Below, piece after piece: positions 1-6,817 of a stretch of DNA of 11,972 nucleotides. How positions within the stretch are numbered: the first letter of the stretch is position 1; each line of letters opens with the position of its first letter. A program made the position numbers and the translations under genes. This stretch comes from Methanomassiliicoccaceae archaeon. Lineage in GTDB: Archaea; Thermoplasmatota; Thermoplasmata; Methanomassiliicoccales; Methanomethylophilaceae. The stretch covers positions 1 through 11,972 of the forward strand of contig WRKA01000166.1 in the NCBI GenBank assembly GCA_009778265.1. Direction: 5' to 3'. The notes under the pieces were generated by a model. It ran no database searches. It was not told the origin of the DNA and worked only from the letters and a program-made list of their open reading frames with translations.

Positions 1-632
1 CGGAACAGGTTGGCGATGAGTTCCGTGCTTCCCATGAAGTCCAAGATCTTTTCATTTTTCTTCAATCCCTTTCTTCTGTGGATGTCGGCGATCGTCAACC
101 CTCCGTAGAGCCCGGTGTATCCGGCGTTCTGGAATATCATGAATTCCTCGTCCGTGATAACGCCGGCGTTACGCGCCGCTTCAGCGAGAAGCAGGTCCCA
201 CTGCTTGATGTTGCCCCGCACCACCAGACGTTTATTGTTCTCATCGAGCTGATTGAAAGTGTCCGCCAGTTCCTGTCTGTGGGTCTGTATGGCGAAATAT
301 GTCTGACCGAGCGCGATGACCTCCTTACGCGGGTCGCCGTTCTGTACTATGAGATAGCACGCGTAGCGCGACAGTCTGTAATCCTGCACTTCTCTTTTGC
401 CGCCTTTGGCGTGTTCTATCAATTTACCGGCGTCAGTAAATTGATCCTTCACATCGAATCCGCTATTCTTGCATGCGATCATCGCTCTTTCTATCACTCG
501 CTCAAAATTCTGCCATTTCGAGTACTCCAGTACTGGGGCGAGATCTCTCGCGAACCAATATTCGTTCCCATGCTCGTCGGTCTGTTTGATCGCCTCGAAC
601 GATCCGTATTCTTCTGCATCCAATCTTGTCAT
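1..632 (-). CDS. dinD: DinD-like DNA-damage-inducible protein, 3' end cut by window
   Basis: This is an open frame of 210 codons from ATG at 632 running off the left edge. Family-typical stretches are visible: an N-terminal Bro-N-like part with WFARDLAPVLEYSKWQNF (about residues 25-42), then LSRYACYLIVQNGDP, GQTYFAIQTHRQEL, IFQNAGYTGLYGGL and IHRRKGLKKNEKILDFMGST. These closely match what I recall of E. coli DinD, a protein of about 274 residues, so some 60 residues should lie outside the window. E. coli DinD belongs to the LexA regulon and has been reported to antagonise RecA filaments. Archaea lack LexA and use RadA, so the role here is unknown. The start is supported by AGGAGA at 641-646, eight bases upstream. 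It is probably horizontally acquired (inference) and lies beside the regulator of the RNA-repair operon. Confidence 0.9.
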   Translation of the reverse strand, partial: MTRLDAEEYGSFEAIKQTDEHGNEYWFARDLAPVLEYSKWQNFERVIERAMIACKNSGFDVKDQFTDAGKLIEHAKGGKREVQDYRLSRYACYLIVQNGDPRKEVIALGQTYFAIQTHRQELADTFNQLDENNKRLVVRGNIKQWDLLLAEAARNAGVITDEEFMIFQNAGYTGLYGGLTIADIHRRKGLKKNEKILDFMGSTELIANLF

Positions 633-957
633 TGTTTTTCTCTCCTGTATCAAACTCAAAGACTCAGGGATCCGTATGTATCATTCCATCGATGTCCGAA
701 CGCAGGAGAGGCGTATGGTATATCCTCTCAGGCAGGCGTTCCTTCGATCTTCAAGATCATGCCCCCATCCTTGAATTTTCGATCACTTCGGTCCGTCGCG
801 ACCCAAAAATGCAGTTGCCCTGTTTATTATTCTGTGTGTGGGGGCATTAGTATATTATTCAGGTGTTTTTGTAGGATCGCGTTACTGGAGCGAACTGAGT
901 GTTACTCATATATATTTAATATATTTATTACCTTTTTGTAAATATTCGGAGATAATC
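633..957. other. Intergenic region between dinD-like gene and CARF regulator
   Basis: This is about 325 bases with no convincing gene. It holds the 5' leader and promoter of the dinD-like gene and the 3' flank of the CARF gene. TATA-like AT-rich stretches readable on the minus strand lie at about 905-935 and 848-860, and a shorter one at about 714-723. A minus-strand open stretch at about 737-820 has no standard start codon and stops early, so I did not call it. Confidence 0.6.
706..729 (-). promoter_or_regulatory. Inverted repeat around TATA-like element upstream of dinD-like gene
   Basis: Six-base arms GAGAGG (706-711) and CCTCTC (724-729) flank a minus-strand ATATACC element. A transcript starting about 25 bases downstream would have a leader of about 60 bases before the ATG at 632. 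The repeat could be an operator, but six-base arms are short and could be chance. Confidence 0.25.
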
Positions 958-1785
958 TCAGATATCCCCTTCTTTTTCGATCAAGTTCTCGGTATAGAAC
1001 GTATCGAGCACGATCCTTCCGGTCTCCGTGACAAAATATTTTTTTGTTCTCCGGTCCTTTTCGATCCATCCGTTCTCTTTCCACTTATCTATGAAATCCC
1101 TCTGGTAGCAGACGGCGTCATAACGTCTTCTCTCGAGATCGTCCTCTTCCGGTCTTTCTTTACGGAACCAGATCCGATACTCTTTCAACGCGTCGATGAC
1201 AATGGTTCCGCTCGTTCTCCCTTCTTTGCTCTTTTTCTCCATTATCCTCAGACCGGTCACGAGATGTTCGTCAGGCACGTCTATCCTGTAATGCGGCAGC
1301 GCCTTAGGATCTCTTGTGACCGACGTCAGACCGACGGGAACGCCGTCGCTGTAGTATATCCTTCTCAATTCGTCGTCGGGGATGCTGTATTCTTTCGTAC
1401 TGACGGAGAACGGTATCGTGCCGGGGGTCATCATCGATGCTATGACCGCGGCCGCGGTATATTCCGAGGTCCCGGCGGATATGTTCACGAAGACGTCGGC
1501 ATTTTTTTCCTCTCTTAAAATGTTGAGGACCGTTCTCAGCATCGTTGTGAAATCGTATACAGTTTCCACATGTTCGATGATCTCCGTCTTCGGCAGGTCC
1601 TTCCTGATCATCCTGCACACCTGCTCGTAGAATTCCGTATATATACGATTCCTTTCGTCGGAAGGGTCGGCGTAATGAATGAGATGTACTTTTGTTGCAG
1701 CATAATATGATGCCGGATCCGTTATCTTCGACGTTTCAAATGTTACGCAGGATATCACAACTCTTTCTTTCCGTCCGGATGACAT
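958..1785 (-). CDS. CARF-winged-helix transcriptional regulator, HFX_2341 (DUF6293) family
   Basis: A 275-residue protein. The N-terminal half reads as a Rossmann-like CARF domain: a first strand at residues 8-16, HLIHYAD at 34-40, and a glycine/serine loop NISAGTSEYTAAA at 101-113, where CARF domains bind cyclic or linear oligoadenylate ligands. The C-terminal part (about 225-262) looks like a winged helix, with YFVTETGRIVLD as the wing and last helix. HFX_2341-family proteins are predicted archaeal regulators; the ligand of this one is unknown. I chose ATG at 1785 because the open frame farther upstream runs through the AT-rich promoter. The gene is divergent from the RNA-ligase operon, with about 150 bases between this start and the first small ORF of the operon, so it probably regulates that operon, itself, or both (inference). 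Confidence 0.8.
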   Translation of the reverse strand: MSSGRKERVVISCVTFETSKITDPASYYAATKVHLIHYADPSDERNRIYTEFYEQVCRMIRKDLPKTEIIEHVETVYDFTTMLRTVLNILREEKNADVFVNISAGTSEYTAAAVIASMMTPGTIPFSVSTKEYSIPDDELRRIYYSDGVPVGLTSVTRDPKALPHYRIDVPDEHLVTGLRIMEKKSKEGRTSGTIVIDALKEYRIWFRKERPEEDDLERRRYDAVCYQRDFIDKWKENGWIEKDRRTKKYFVTETGRIVLDTFYTENLIEKEGDI

Positions 1786-1799
1786 ATTCTTATCATAAA

Positions 1800-1812
1800 A
1801 TATGTCACATAT
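1800..1812. promoter_or_regulatory. Candidate operator: perfect palindrome near CARF gene start
   Basis: ATATGT-C-ACATAT has perfect six-base arms around a single C. It lies 15-27 bases upstream of the CARF gene ATG, overlapping its TATA element and expected transcript start. It is a plausible autoregulatory operator. A second, eight-base palindrome TTACGTAA lies at 1839-1846 in the same divergent region. Confidence 0.35.
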
Positions 1813-1817
1813 ATTAA
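1809..1817 (-). promoter_or_regulatory. TATA box for CARF regulator
   Basis: TTAATATAT on the minus strand is centred about 28 bases before the ATG at 1785. No Shine-Dalgarno sequence lies between them, which fits a leaderless archaeal transcript. Confidence 0.5.
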
Positions 1818-1852
1818 TTATTGCATATATTACAGTTATTACGTAAAACAAC

Positions 1853-1861
1853 ATATATATA
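1853..1861 (+). promoter_or_regulatory. TATA box for RNA-repair operon
   Basis: ATATATATA lies in the divergent region. A start about 25 bases downstream would fall near 1880, immediately at the foot of the hairpin at 1878-1903, giving a leader of about 55 bases before the first small ORF. Confidence 0.45.
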
Positions 1862-1877
1862 CCGGATGAAATATCGG

Positions 1878-1903
1878 CCTGTTGCGCTCTGAAAGCGCAC
1901 AGG
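1878..1903 (+). promoter_or_regulatory. Hairpin in operon 5' leader
   Basis: Stem CCTGT + GCGCT pairs with AGCGC + ACAGG, giving ten base pairs with one bulged T (1883) and a five-base loop CTGAA. If the TATA box at 1853-1861 is used, this hairpin sits at or almost at the 5' end of the mRNA. It has no following T-run, so it is unlikely to be a terminator. It may stabilise or regulate the operon mRNA (inference). Confidence 0.5.
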
Positions 1904-1934
1904 ACAGAACGATCAACGGAAGGAGGAAAGAACA

Positions 1935-2027
1935 ATGTCGGGTTTATTGTACACCGAAGAAATGACACCGCAGAGCAAGCTGCGTCATCAGTTCATCCTC
2001 CTCGATCGTTCGCCGATTTTTGCCTGA
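1935..2027 (+). CDS. 30-residue small ORF or leader peptide ahead of RNA ligase
   Basis: ATG at 1935 to TGA at 2025-2027. A perfect AGGAGG at 1921-1926 lies eight bases before the ATG, as strong as any ribosome site in the window. The peptide begins MSGLLYTEE and ends RSPIFA. It has no membrane segment and I recognise no family. It ends 40 bases before the RNA-ligase start, so it would be the first translated unit of the operon. It could be a functional small protein, a translational leader, or a truncated remnant. The evidence is only the ribosome site and its placement. Confidence 0.45.
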   Translation: MSGLLYTEEMTPQSKLRHQFILLDRSPIFA

Positions 2028-2067
2028 ATGCGGAAACCGGAAAGGACCGCACAAAGGGGAGGATGTT

Positions 2068-3240
2068 ATGAACACAGAGAGGAGCTTGGCTCATATCGAG
2101 ATAATTACGGAGATAAGACCTATACCGGAAAAGGACAGGATAGTCCTGGCTAAGGTGCTGGGATGGAACGTGGTGATCGGAAAGGATGAATTCAAGGTGG
2201 GCGACAAGGTCGTCTACGTGGAAGCGGACAGCAGGCTGAACACAAAACTGGAGATGTTCTCGTTGTTGGAAAAGGATGCGGACAGATTCGGTTTCGTCCA
2301 CATCAAAACGAGAAAGTTCGGTGATTCGTATTCGCAGGGAATATGCTTCAGAGTTCCGGAACAGTACGTCAAACTCAGAGCGGGTTCGGATCTGACCAAG
2401 CTGATGAACAAGAACAGAGAAGGAAAAGAACTTGCAATAGTGCACAACGAGGAGTATAAGGAACTGAAGGAGGAGTGGAGCGACCCGAAGCCGAAGGCCC
2501 CGAAGATAGGTTTCCTGAGAAGGATATACTACCGCCTTTTCCCGAGGAAGAGGCGGAACAGCGGATACGGCCGCGTACCCGATCCGTATACCATAGGGGT
2601 ACGGAAGACGGACGAGGAACGGATACAGAACATGGTCGATCTGTTCGCCAGGCTGAGAGAGAAGGGAACGGTACTCATCGCCACGGAGAAGATAGACGGT
2701 CAGTCCTTCACCTCCCATATCGACGAGAAGGGAAAGATCTACGTCGCGAGCCGGAACGTTCCGATGTACTTCCTTCACGGGAAGAAGGTGAAGCGCTCAG
2801 GAACGTACGACGGAAGCAACTGGAGAAGCGTCTACGAACAGTACGGACTTCAGGACGTGCTCAGGAAGATGCACGCCGGCAACGGATCGTCCGTAACGAT
2901 TCAGGGAGAGGTGATCGGTACCGGCATACAGGGGAACCATTACAAACTGATGAACGAAGAGAAGTCCCTGAAGGTGTTCAACATCGTCATCGACGGTAAG
3001 AGATTACCGTTCGACGAGATGGCCGCGATATGCGCAAAGTACGAACTGGAGACAGTACCTCCTTTGGGAAAAGTGACCCTGACCGCCGACATGACGATAG
3101 AGAACTTCATCGAACTGAGCGACGGTATGTCCGTGGTGAACAAGAACGTGATCCGGGAAGGTATAGTGTACAGGACGGAGGACTACGCACTGTCGTTCAA
3201 GGCGGTAAGCAACAGATTCCTGATGAAGAGAGGGGAATGA
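2068..3240 (+). CDS. ATP-dependent RNA ligase, DRB0094/TIGR02306 type
   Basis: A 390-residue nucleotidyltransferase that should seal RNA breaks through an enzyme-adenylate and an RNA-adenylate. Residues 1 to about 100 form a beta-rich, OB-like N-terminal module, as in Deinococcus DRB0094. A basic linker follows at about 140-165 (FLRRIYYRLFPRKRR). The ligase core shows motif I KIDG (208-211, Lys208 the adenylated lysine), SRN at 228-230, motif III IQGEVIGTG (278-286), IIIa FNIVID (304-309), motif IV EGIVYR (364-369) and motif V FKAV (377-380). All key residues are present, so it is probably active. The ATG at 2068 is chosen over an in-frame TTG at 2020 because GGGGAGG (2056-2062) sits five bases upstream. 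The stop abuts the next gene's start, indicating translational coupling. Confidence 0.9.
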   Translation: MNTERSLAHIEIITEIRPIPEKDRIVLAKVLGWNVVIGKDEFKVGDKVVYVEADSRLNTKLEMFSLLEKDADRFGFVHIKTRKFGDSYSQGICFRVPEQYVKLRAGSDLTKLMNKNREGKELAIVHNEEYKELKEEWSDPKPKAPKIGFLRRIYYRLFPRKRRNSGYGRVPDPYTIGVRKTDEERIQNMVDLFARLREKGTVLIATEKIDGQSFTSHIDEKGKIYVASRNVPMYFLHGKKVKRSGTYDGSNWRSVYEQYGLQDVLRKMHAGNGSSVTIQGEVIGTGIQGNHYKLMNEEKSLKVFNIVIDGKRLPFDEMAAICAKYELETVPPLGKVTLTADMTIENFIELSDGMSVVNKNVIREGIVYRTEDYALSFKAVSNRFLMKRGE

Positions 3241-4008
3241 ATGAGAATAGACGAAGCTGTGGAGATGGTGAGGGAACAGACGGGAAAAGCGGTGGCCGTC
3301 TGTTCCCTCACCGGGTCGAGGAATCAGAACCTGAACAGCGAAAGCTCCGATCACGACATGATAGCGTTCGTCGTTCCGACGCTGGACGACATGTACGGGA
3401 GAAGCGAATACTTCAAGGAGATCAAAGGGAAAGGATTCGAGATCAACGTTCACGATCTCCGTAAACTTCCGGACCTCCTATGGAGATCCAACCCTTCGGC
3501 GTTGGAACTGCTGTTCTCCGAAGAGAGACACATGAGCGGCGGGCTGGATACGCTGCTTTACGGTAACAGAGAAAGGATCGCGGGAATGAATCTTCCGTAC
3601 CTTTACAACTCTTCCGTAGGGACATGCCGTCACAAGATGAAAAGCCTGGAAAAGGGGACGATCAGCACACAGCACCTTGTGCAAATGTACGGATACGATA
3701 CCAAACAGGGGATGCATGCGCTGAGAATGTTACATCTTCTGGAATGGTACGCCGACGACGGAAGGTTCGAGACCGCGATAAGATTCGACGGTACGGACAA
3801 AGGCAAAGAAAGAAGAGAATTCCTGCTGAGCGTGCGTAACGGGAAGTTCACGCTGAACGAGATGAAGGACGCCATAGAGAATAAGATAAAGGACGTAGAA
3901 GAACGGTACAAAGAAAGATACATGAACGCGGAACCGGACAGAGAGATGATCGAAACGATCAGAACGAAAGTGAAGGAGTTCGTACTCCGCGGATACGGGA
4001 GGGAGTGA
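3241..4008 (+). CDS. RlaP-type (PF10127) RNA-repair nucleotidyltransferase
   Basis: A 255-residue member of the polymerase-beta superfamily. The signature G25-S26-R27, followed by D37-x-D39 in ESSDHDM, gives the metal-binding acidic pair; Asp72 in NVHDL is the likely third acid. The downstream WRSNPSALELLFS (81-93) is typical of the RlaP/YcgL group. RlaP proteins have been described as RNA-ligase-associated and are thought to add nucleotides to damaged RNA ends before sealing; the exact reaction is not settled. Its ATG directly follows the ligase TGA, with AGAGGGG-like sequence in the ligase 3' end acting as ribosome site. Together the two genes make an end-processing plus sealing pair. Confidence 0.88.
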   Translation: MRIDEAVEMVREQTGKAVAVCSLTGSRNQNLNSESSDHDMIAFVVPTLDDMYGRSEYFKEIKGKGFEINVHDLRKLPDLLWRSNPSALELLFSEERHMSGGLDTLLYGNRERIAGMNLPYLYNSSVGTCRHKMKSLEKGTISTQHLVQMYGYDTKQGMHALRMLHLLEWYADDGRFETAIRFDGTDKGKERREFLLSVRNGKFTLNEMKDAIENKIKDVEERYKERYMNAEPDREMIETIRTKVKEFVLRGYGRE

Positions 4009-4009
4009 A

Positions 4010-4930
4010 ATGCGGGAGGACAGAGGCTGGAGAAGATACAGGAACGGAAACGTCATCGTAACGATCAACATCAACGACGGTACGAAGATCAGAAGGACGG
4101 AGGACGACGAATTCGACGCCGTATTTCCGGAATCCGTGGACATGAAGATCACGAACCGCTGTAAGATCGGATGTAAGATGTGTCATGAGGAAAGCAGCGA
4201 GAACGGAGCGCACGCGGATCTATCAAGGCCCGATGAAACATTCCTCGGGACGCTCAGGCCTTACACCGAGATAGCCATCGGCGGAGGTTCCGTGACGTCG
4301 CACCCGCAGATAGAGGAATTCCTGAGGTATCTGAAGAAAAGGAAGGTCCTTGCGAACATCACCGTTCATGAGAGGGAACTGAAGGAGAACGAGGACACGA
4401 TACAGGGATGGATCGATACGGGCCTGGTGAAAGGAGTGGGAATATCGGTGCATTCTCATCTCAACGACCTCGTCTGCGATTTCGCAATGCGCAATGTGAA
4501 TGCGGTATTGCACGTGATAGCCGGACTTACACCGCTGAACACAATGCTGTTCTTCGGCAACAAGCGTCTCAAGCTTTTGATCCTGGGATACAAGAACTGG
4601 GGAAGAGGTTCCGAGTATTACGAAGAACACCGGAAAGAGGTGGAGGACGGTATAAGGGCGATCGATGAGAACATAGAGAAGATATTCAGGACGTTCCAGG
4701 TGGTCTCCTTCGACAATCTGGCACTGATGCAGCTGAATGTAAAAGAACACGTCACAGAAGACGAATGGAACACCTGTTATCAGGGACACGACGCAACGCA
4801 CACTATGTACGTAGATCTCGTGAAACAAGAGTATGCGGCAACGAGCACCTCAGGAACGAGGTACAAGATATCGGGAACGATAGACGAGATGTTCGCATCC
4901 GTCAAGGGAACGATGGACCACATGATATGA
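4010..4930 (+). CDS. Radical SAM protein linked to RNA-repair genes
   Basis: 306 residues. The [4Fe-4S] cluster motif is C51-x3-C55-x2-C58 (NRCKIGCKMCHE), and a GGG at 91-93 (IAIGGGSVTSHP) corresponds to the SAM-binding glycine motif after the second strand. The core TIM-barrel half is present, but I see no extra CX-rich auxiliary cluster domain (SPASM/twitch) at the C-terminus. The substrate cannot be read from sequence. Its start is one base after the RlaP stop, so it is tightly co-translated with the ligase and RlaP. It could modify RNA ends, a nucleotide, or a protein such as the FETNSSS-bearing products encoded next (inference). An RBS-like GGGAG lies at 4001-4005. Confidence 0.85.
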   Translation: MREDRGWRRYRNGNVIVTININDGTKIRRTEDDEFDAVFPESVDMKITNRCKIGCKMCHEESSENGAHADLSRPDETFLGTLRPYTEIAIGGGSVTSHPQIEEFLRYLKKRKVLANITVHERELKENEDTIQGWIDTGLVKGVGISVHSHLNDLVCDFAMRNVNAVLHVIAGLTPLNTMLFFGNKRLKLLILGYKNWGRGSEYYEEHRKEVEDGIRAIDENIEKIFRTFQVVSFDNLALMQLNVKEHVTEDEWNTCYQGHDATHTMYVDLVKQEYAATSTSGTRYKISGTIDEMFASVKGTMDHMI

Positions 4931-5009
4931 GCACGAAAGAAAAGTAAAGAAAAACAAAAAGACAAAAGAGAAAAAAAAGAATAATTTCAGAAAACACAGA
5001 GGCGAAAGA
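4931..5009 (+). other. A-rich spacer before FETNSSS array
   Basis: 79 bases, strikingly A-rich and almost pure purine from about 4934 to 4980. They end in AGAGGCG (4998-5004), five bases before the next ATG. An AATAATTT element at about 4980-4987 lies near -27 of that ATG, so an internal promoter is possible. It is the only sizeable gap in the operon between 2068 and 5970. Confidence 0.5.
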
Positions 5010-5519
5010 ATGACGGCAACGATAAGAGCAGCGGTGTTCGAGACCAACAGCAGTTCCATGCACGCACTTACATTTCCGCTGATAAGGGAAGAGAATGAGG
5101 TGAACCTGAAGAAACTGAGGTTCAGGATAAAGCTGACGTACGACAGCACTTCGGATTTCGATCACATGGGAGGAGGCGATCTGTATTCCGTGAGGGACAA
5201 GATCACCTACGTCTGGTGCGCGATATGCCAGCACATGACCCGGGGGAACGAATGGGCGTACGATGCGGAGAAAAGGATCAGAAAATGGCTTCCCAACTGC
5301 ACTTTCGTCCTTCCGAAGGACAAAGGCGGGGAATTGGAATTCTACATCAACCACCAGAGTTCGGACGTTATGTTCGTCAGAGAGATGATGAAGAGCAGGA
5401 AACTCTTCGACGAATCGATCCTCTACGGAACGATACGGCTTTGGTCCGACTGCTGCGAGGTCGATAATTCGCAATACAGCAGGGTGATGATGGGGTGGGG
5501 CGATGAAGACGACGATTAG
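5010..5519 (+). CDS. FETNSSS-motif protein 1 (divergent member)
   Basis: 169 residues of unknown function. It begins MTATIR and carries the array signature F-E-T-N-S-S-S-M-H at residues 10-18, the same position as in its downstream paralogs. After that it diverges: it lacks the SKETFEAW segment and the YVDPEEW and DDGKN-like C-terminal motifs of the others. It has an internal WCAICQH and an acidic tail ending GWGDEDDD. There is no signal peptide or membrane segment, so it is probably cytoplasmic. It overlaps the next gene by 17 bases. I recall similar N-termini in uncharacterised phage and bacterial proteins, but no function is known to me. Confidence 0.75.
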   Translation: MTATIRAAVFETNSSSMHALTFPLIREENEVNLKKLRFRIKLTYDSTSDFDHMGGGDLYSVRDKITYVWCAICQHMTRGNEWAYDAEKRIRKWLPNCTFVLPKDKGGELEFYINHQSSDVMFVREMMKSRKLFDESILYGTIRLWSDCCEVDNSQYSRVMMGWGDEDDD

Positions 5520-5970
5520 ATACGGTATGTTCGAGACCAACAGTTCATCGGAGCACGTATTCATACTCATAAGTAAAGAGACCTTCGAAGCATGGAAGCG
5601 CGGTGAAAAAAAATTGTATGACAATTGGGGAGAGAACCTCATGCACTGTGATAACGGAGCATTCATCGAAAGCGTGAAGAACGAATTGCACGAATGCGAA
5701 GAAGGAAAAGTATACAGAGAGAAGGACTTCGCAGACGCGAAGGATCGCAAGCGTTATTCAAACGAATGGAGCAACGGCACATACGAGGACGTAATGGACT
5801 TCCTCGAAAGCGGCGGAGGTAGCAGTGTCCGTAAAAGCGCAGCGAATAAAGAATATGTCAATCCGGAAGAGTGGGAAATGACCGATGACGACGACTTTGT
5901 GGTCCAATACGGATACACGGAAATAAAAGATGACGGAAAGAACGTCATGATCCACAGCCGGGGACGCTGA
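5503..5970 (+). CDS. FETNSSS-motif protein 2
   Basis: 155 residues, function unknown. Order of conserved parts: TIR at 4-6, FETNSSSEH at 10-18, SKETFEAWKRGE (24-35), NGAFIES (51-57), GTYEDVM (92-98), YVNPEEW (118-124), and a C-terminal DDGKNVMIHSRGR ending at residue 155. The ATG lies inside the end of the preceding gene (17-base overlap), with GGGGTGGGG just upstream, which implies coupled translation. It is the closest relative of the fifth array gene. It is soluble and has no recognisable catalytic triad or zinc site. Confidence 0.78.
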   Translation: MKTTIRYGMFETNSSSEHVFILISKETFEAWKRGEKKLYDNWGENLMHCDNGAFIESVKNELHECEEGKVYREKDFADAKDRKRYSNEWSNGTYEDVMDFLESGGGSSVRKSAANKEYVNPEEWEMTDDDDFVVQYGYTEIKDDGKNVMIHSRGR

Positions 5971-5998
5971 GACGATAGATAAACAACGGGTGAATGAG

Positions 5999-6781
5999 AT
6001 GAAAATGACGATAAGAGATTCAGTATTCGAAACGAACAGCTCTTCGGAGCACGCTTTCATGTACATGAGCAAAGAAACGTTCGAGAAATGGAGGCGCGGA
6101 GAGGTCAGAATGAAAGGGAACGGTTATCCCGTATGCGATCTCACAGATGACGACTTCATAGCCACAAATAATAAACCGGATACGGTCTGCGACCCTCTGA
6201 CGAACGAACATTCCGAAAAGGAGGGGCCGATCGATAATATGGACATGACGGACAGTCCTGTGATAAATGCAGATCTATCATATGTGTTACGCAAATATTT
6301 CGTCGGCAAAGAGCACAACAAAATAAATTTCGACAAATGGGACGGGTCATACGTTTCCATGCTGCTGATATTTCTGAGGCACCACGGTGAATGTGTTTCA
6401 AGAGAGCAGGCGAATAAGAGATATGTGGATCCGGAGGAATGGGGGCCGACATATGAAGAGGTACTCGAAGTATTCCGCAATGCCTTAAATGAGATCGAAG
6501 AATGGAAAGAGATCGGCAATAAAAAATATTCAGAGTTCCGTAAGATCATAAACGACATCAGAAATAAAGAGGAGATAACCGCAGAAGATGTTCAGGCACT
6601 ATGGAGCATTATGTTCGATATGAGGAAACATAAGATAAAAGATGAAAAATTTAGGGCATTCGCAGATGCATTCTCCAATCTGGAAAACCACGACATCGTA
6701 TATCAGAACGCACACATTGATCTAACAGACAAAGGGGAGAAGGTCAGGATACACATCTGGGGAAGAGATGACGGATACTGA
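5999..6781 (+). CDS. FETNSSS-motif protein 3, enlarged by insertion
   Basis: 260 residues from ATG 5999. This start is preferred over GTG 5990 because it gives MKMTIR with FETNSSSEH at residues 10-18, exactly as in the paralogs, and GGGTGA lies five bases upstream. Further shared segments are SKETFEKWRRGE (24-35), DGSYVSML (115-122), YVDPEEW (142-148) and a C-terminal IDLTDKGEKVRIHIWGR. Compared with the other members it has a longer middle (about 45-110) and roughly 80 extra residues, probably helical, between YVDPEEW and the C-terminal strand pair (about 150-229). Function unknown. Confidence 0.78.
   Translation: MKMTIRDSVFETNSSSEHAFMYMSKETFEKWRRGEVRMKGNGYPVCDLTDDDFIATNNKPDTVCDPLTNEHSEKEGPIDNMDMTDSPVINADLSYVLRKYFVGKEHNKINFDKWDGSYVSMLLIFLRHHGECVSREQANKRYVDPEEWGPTYEEVLEVFRNALNEIEEWKEIGNKKYSEFRKIINDIRNKEEITAEDVQALWSIMFDMRKHKIKDEKFRAFADAFSNLENHDIVYQNAHIDLTDKGEKVRIHIWGRDDGY
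6026..6052 (+). repeat. 27-base exact repeat shared with 7367-7393
   Basis: The DNA encoding the FETNSSSEH signature is identical over 27 bases in genes 3 (6026-6052) and 5 (7367-7393), beginning TTCGAAACGAAC. The synonymous codon choice is also identical, indicating recent duplication or gene conversion rather than protein-level conservation alone. Confidence 0.85.
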
Positions 6782-6817
6782 TCCGTCAGATGACAGCAAT
6801 GATGAGGAGGAATAAAA

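Noticed and set aside
737..820. Minus-strand open stretch upstream of the dinD-like gene that reads as a plausible protein fragment (...HFWVATDRSDRKF...) and seems to continue after a frame change.
   Set aside because: It has no ATG, GTG or TTG at a sensible place, stops after about 28 codons, and needs a frameshift to go on. It may be a remnant, but evidence is too thin.
78..941. Long plus-strand open frame of 287 codons over the left end.
   Set aside because: It is the shadow of the dinD-like gene on the other strand plus non-coding sequence. The minus-strand frame matches a known family along its whole visible length.
1786..1968. In-frame upstream extension of the CARF gene by 61 codons.
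   Set aside because: It runs through the AT-rich divergent promoter and palindromes, and the added residues do not resemble the family. ATG 1785 with a TATA box at about -28 fits better.
2475..2999. Plus-strand open frame inside the RNA-ligase gene.
   Set aside because: It is an arginine/glutamate-rich alternate frame typical of purine-rich coding DNA. The ligase frame carries all catalytic motifs.
5037..5064. FETNSSS as an intein-like Asn-Ser splice junction.
   Set aside because: Inteins end in His-Asn, and there are no upstream intein blocks; the motif starts only nine residues into the protein.
5990..5998. GTG start for the third array gene.
   Set aside because: It shifts the FETNSSS motif out of the residue 10-18 register shared by all paralogs. 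ATG 5999 has GGGTGA at correct spacing.
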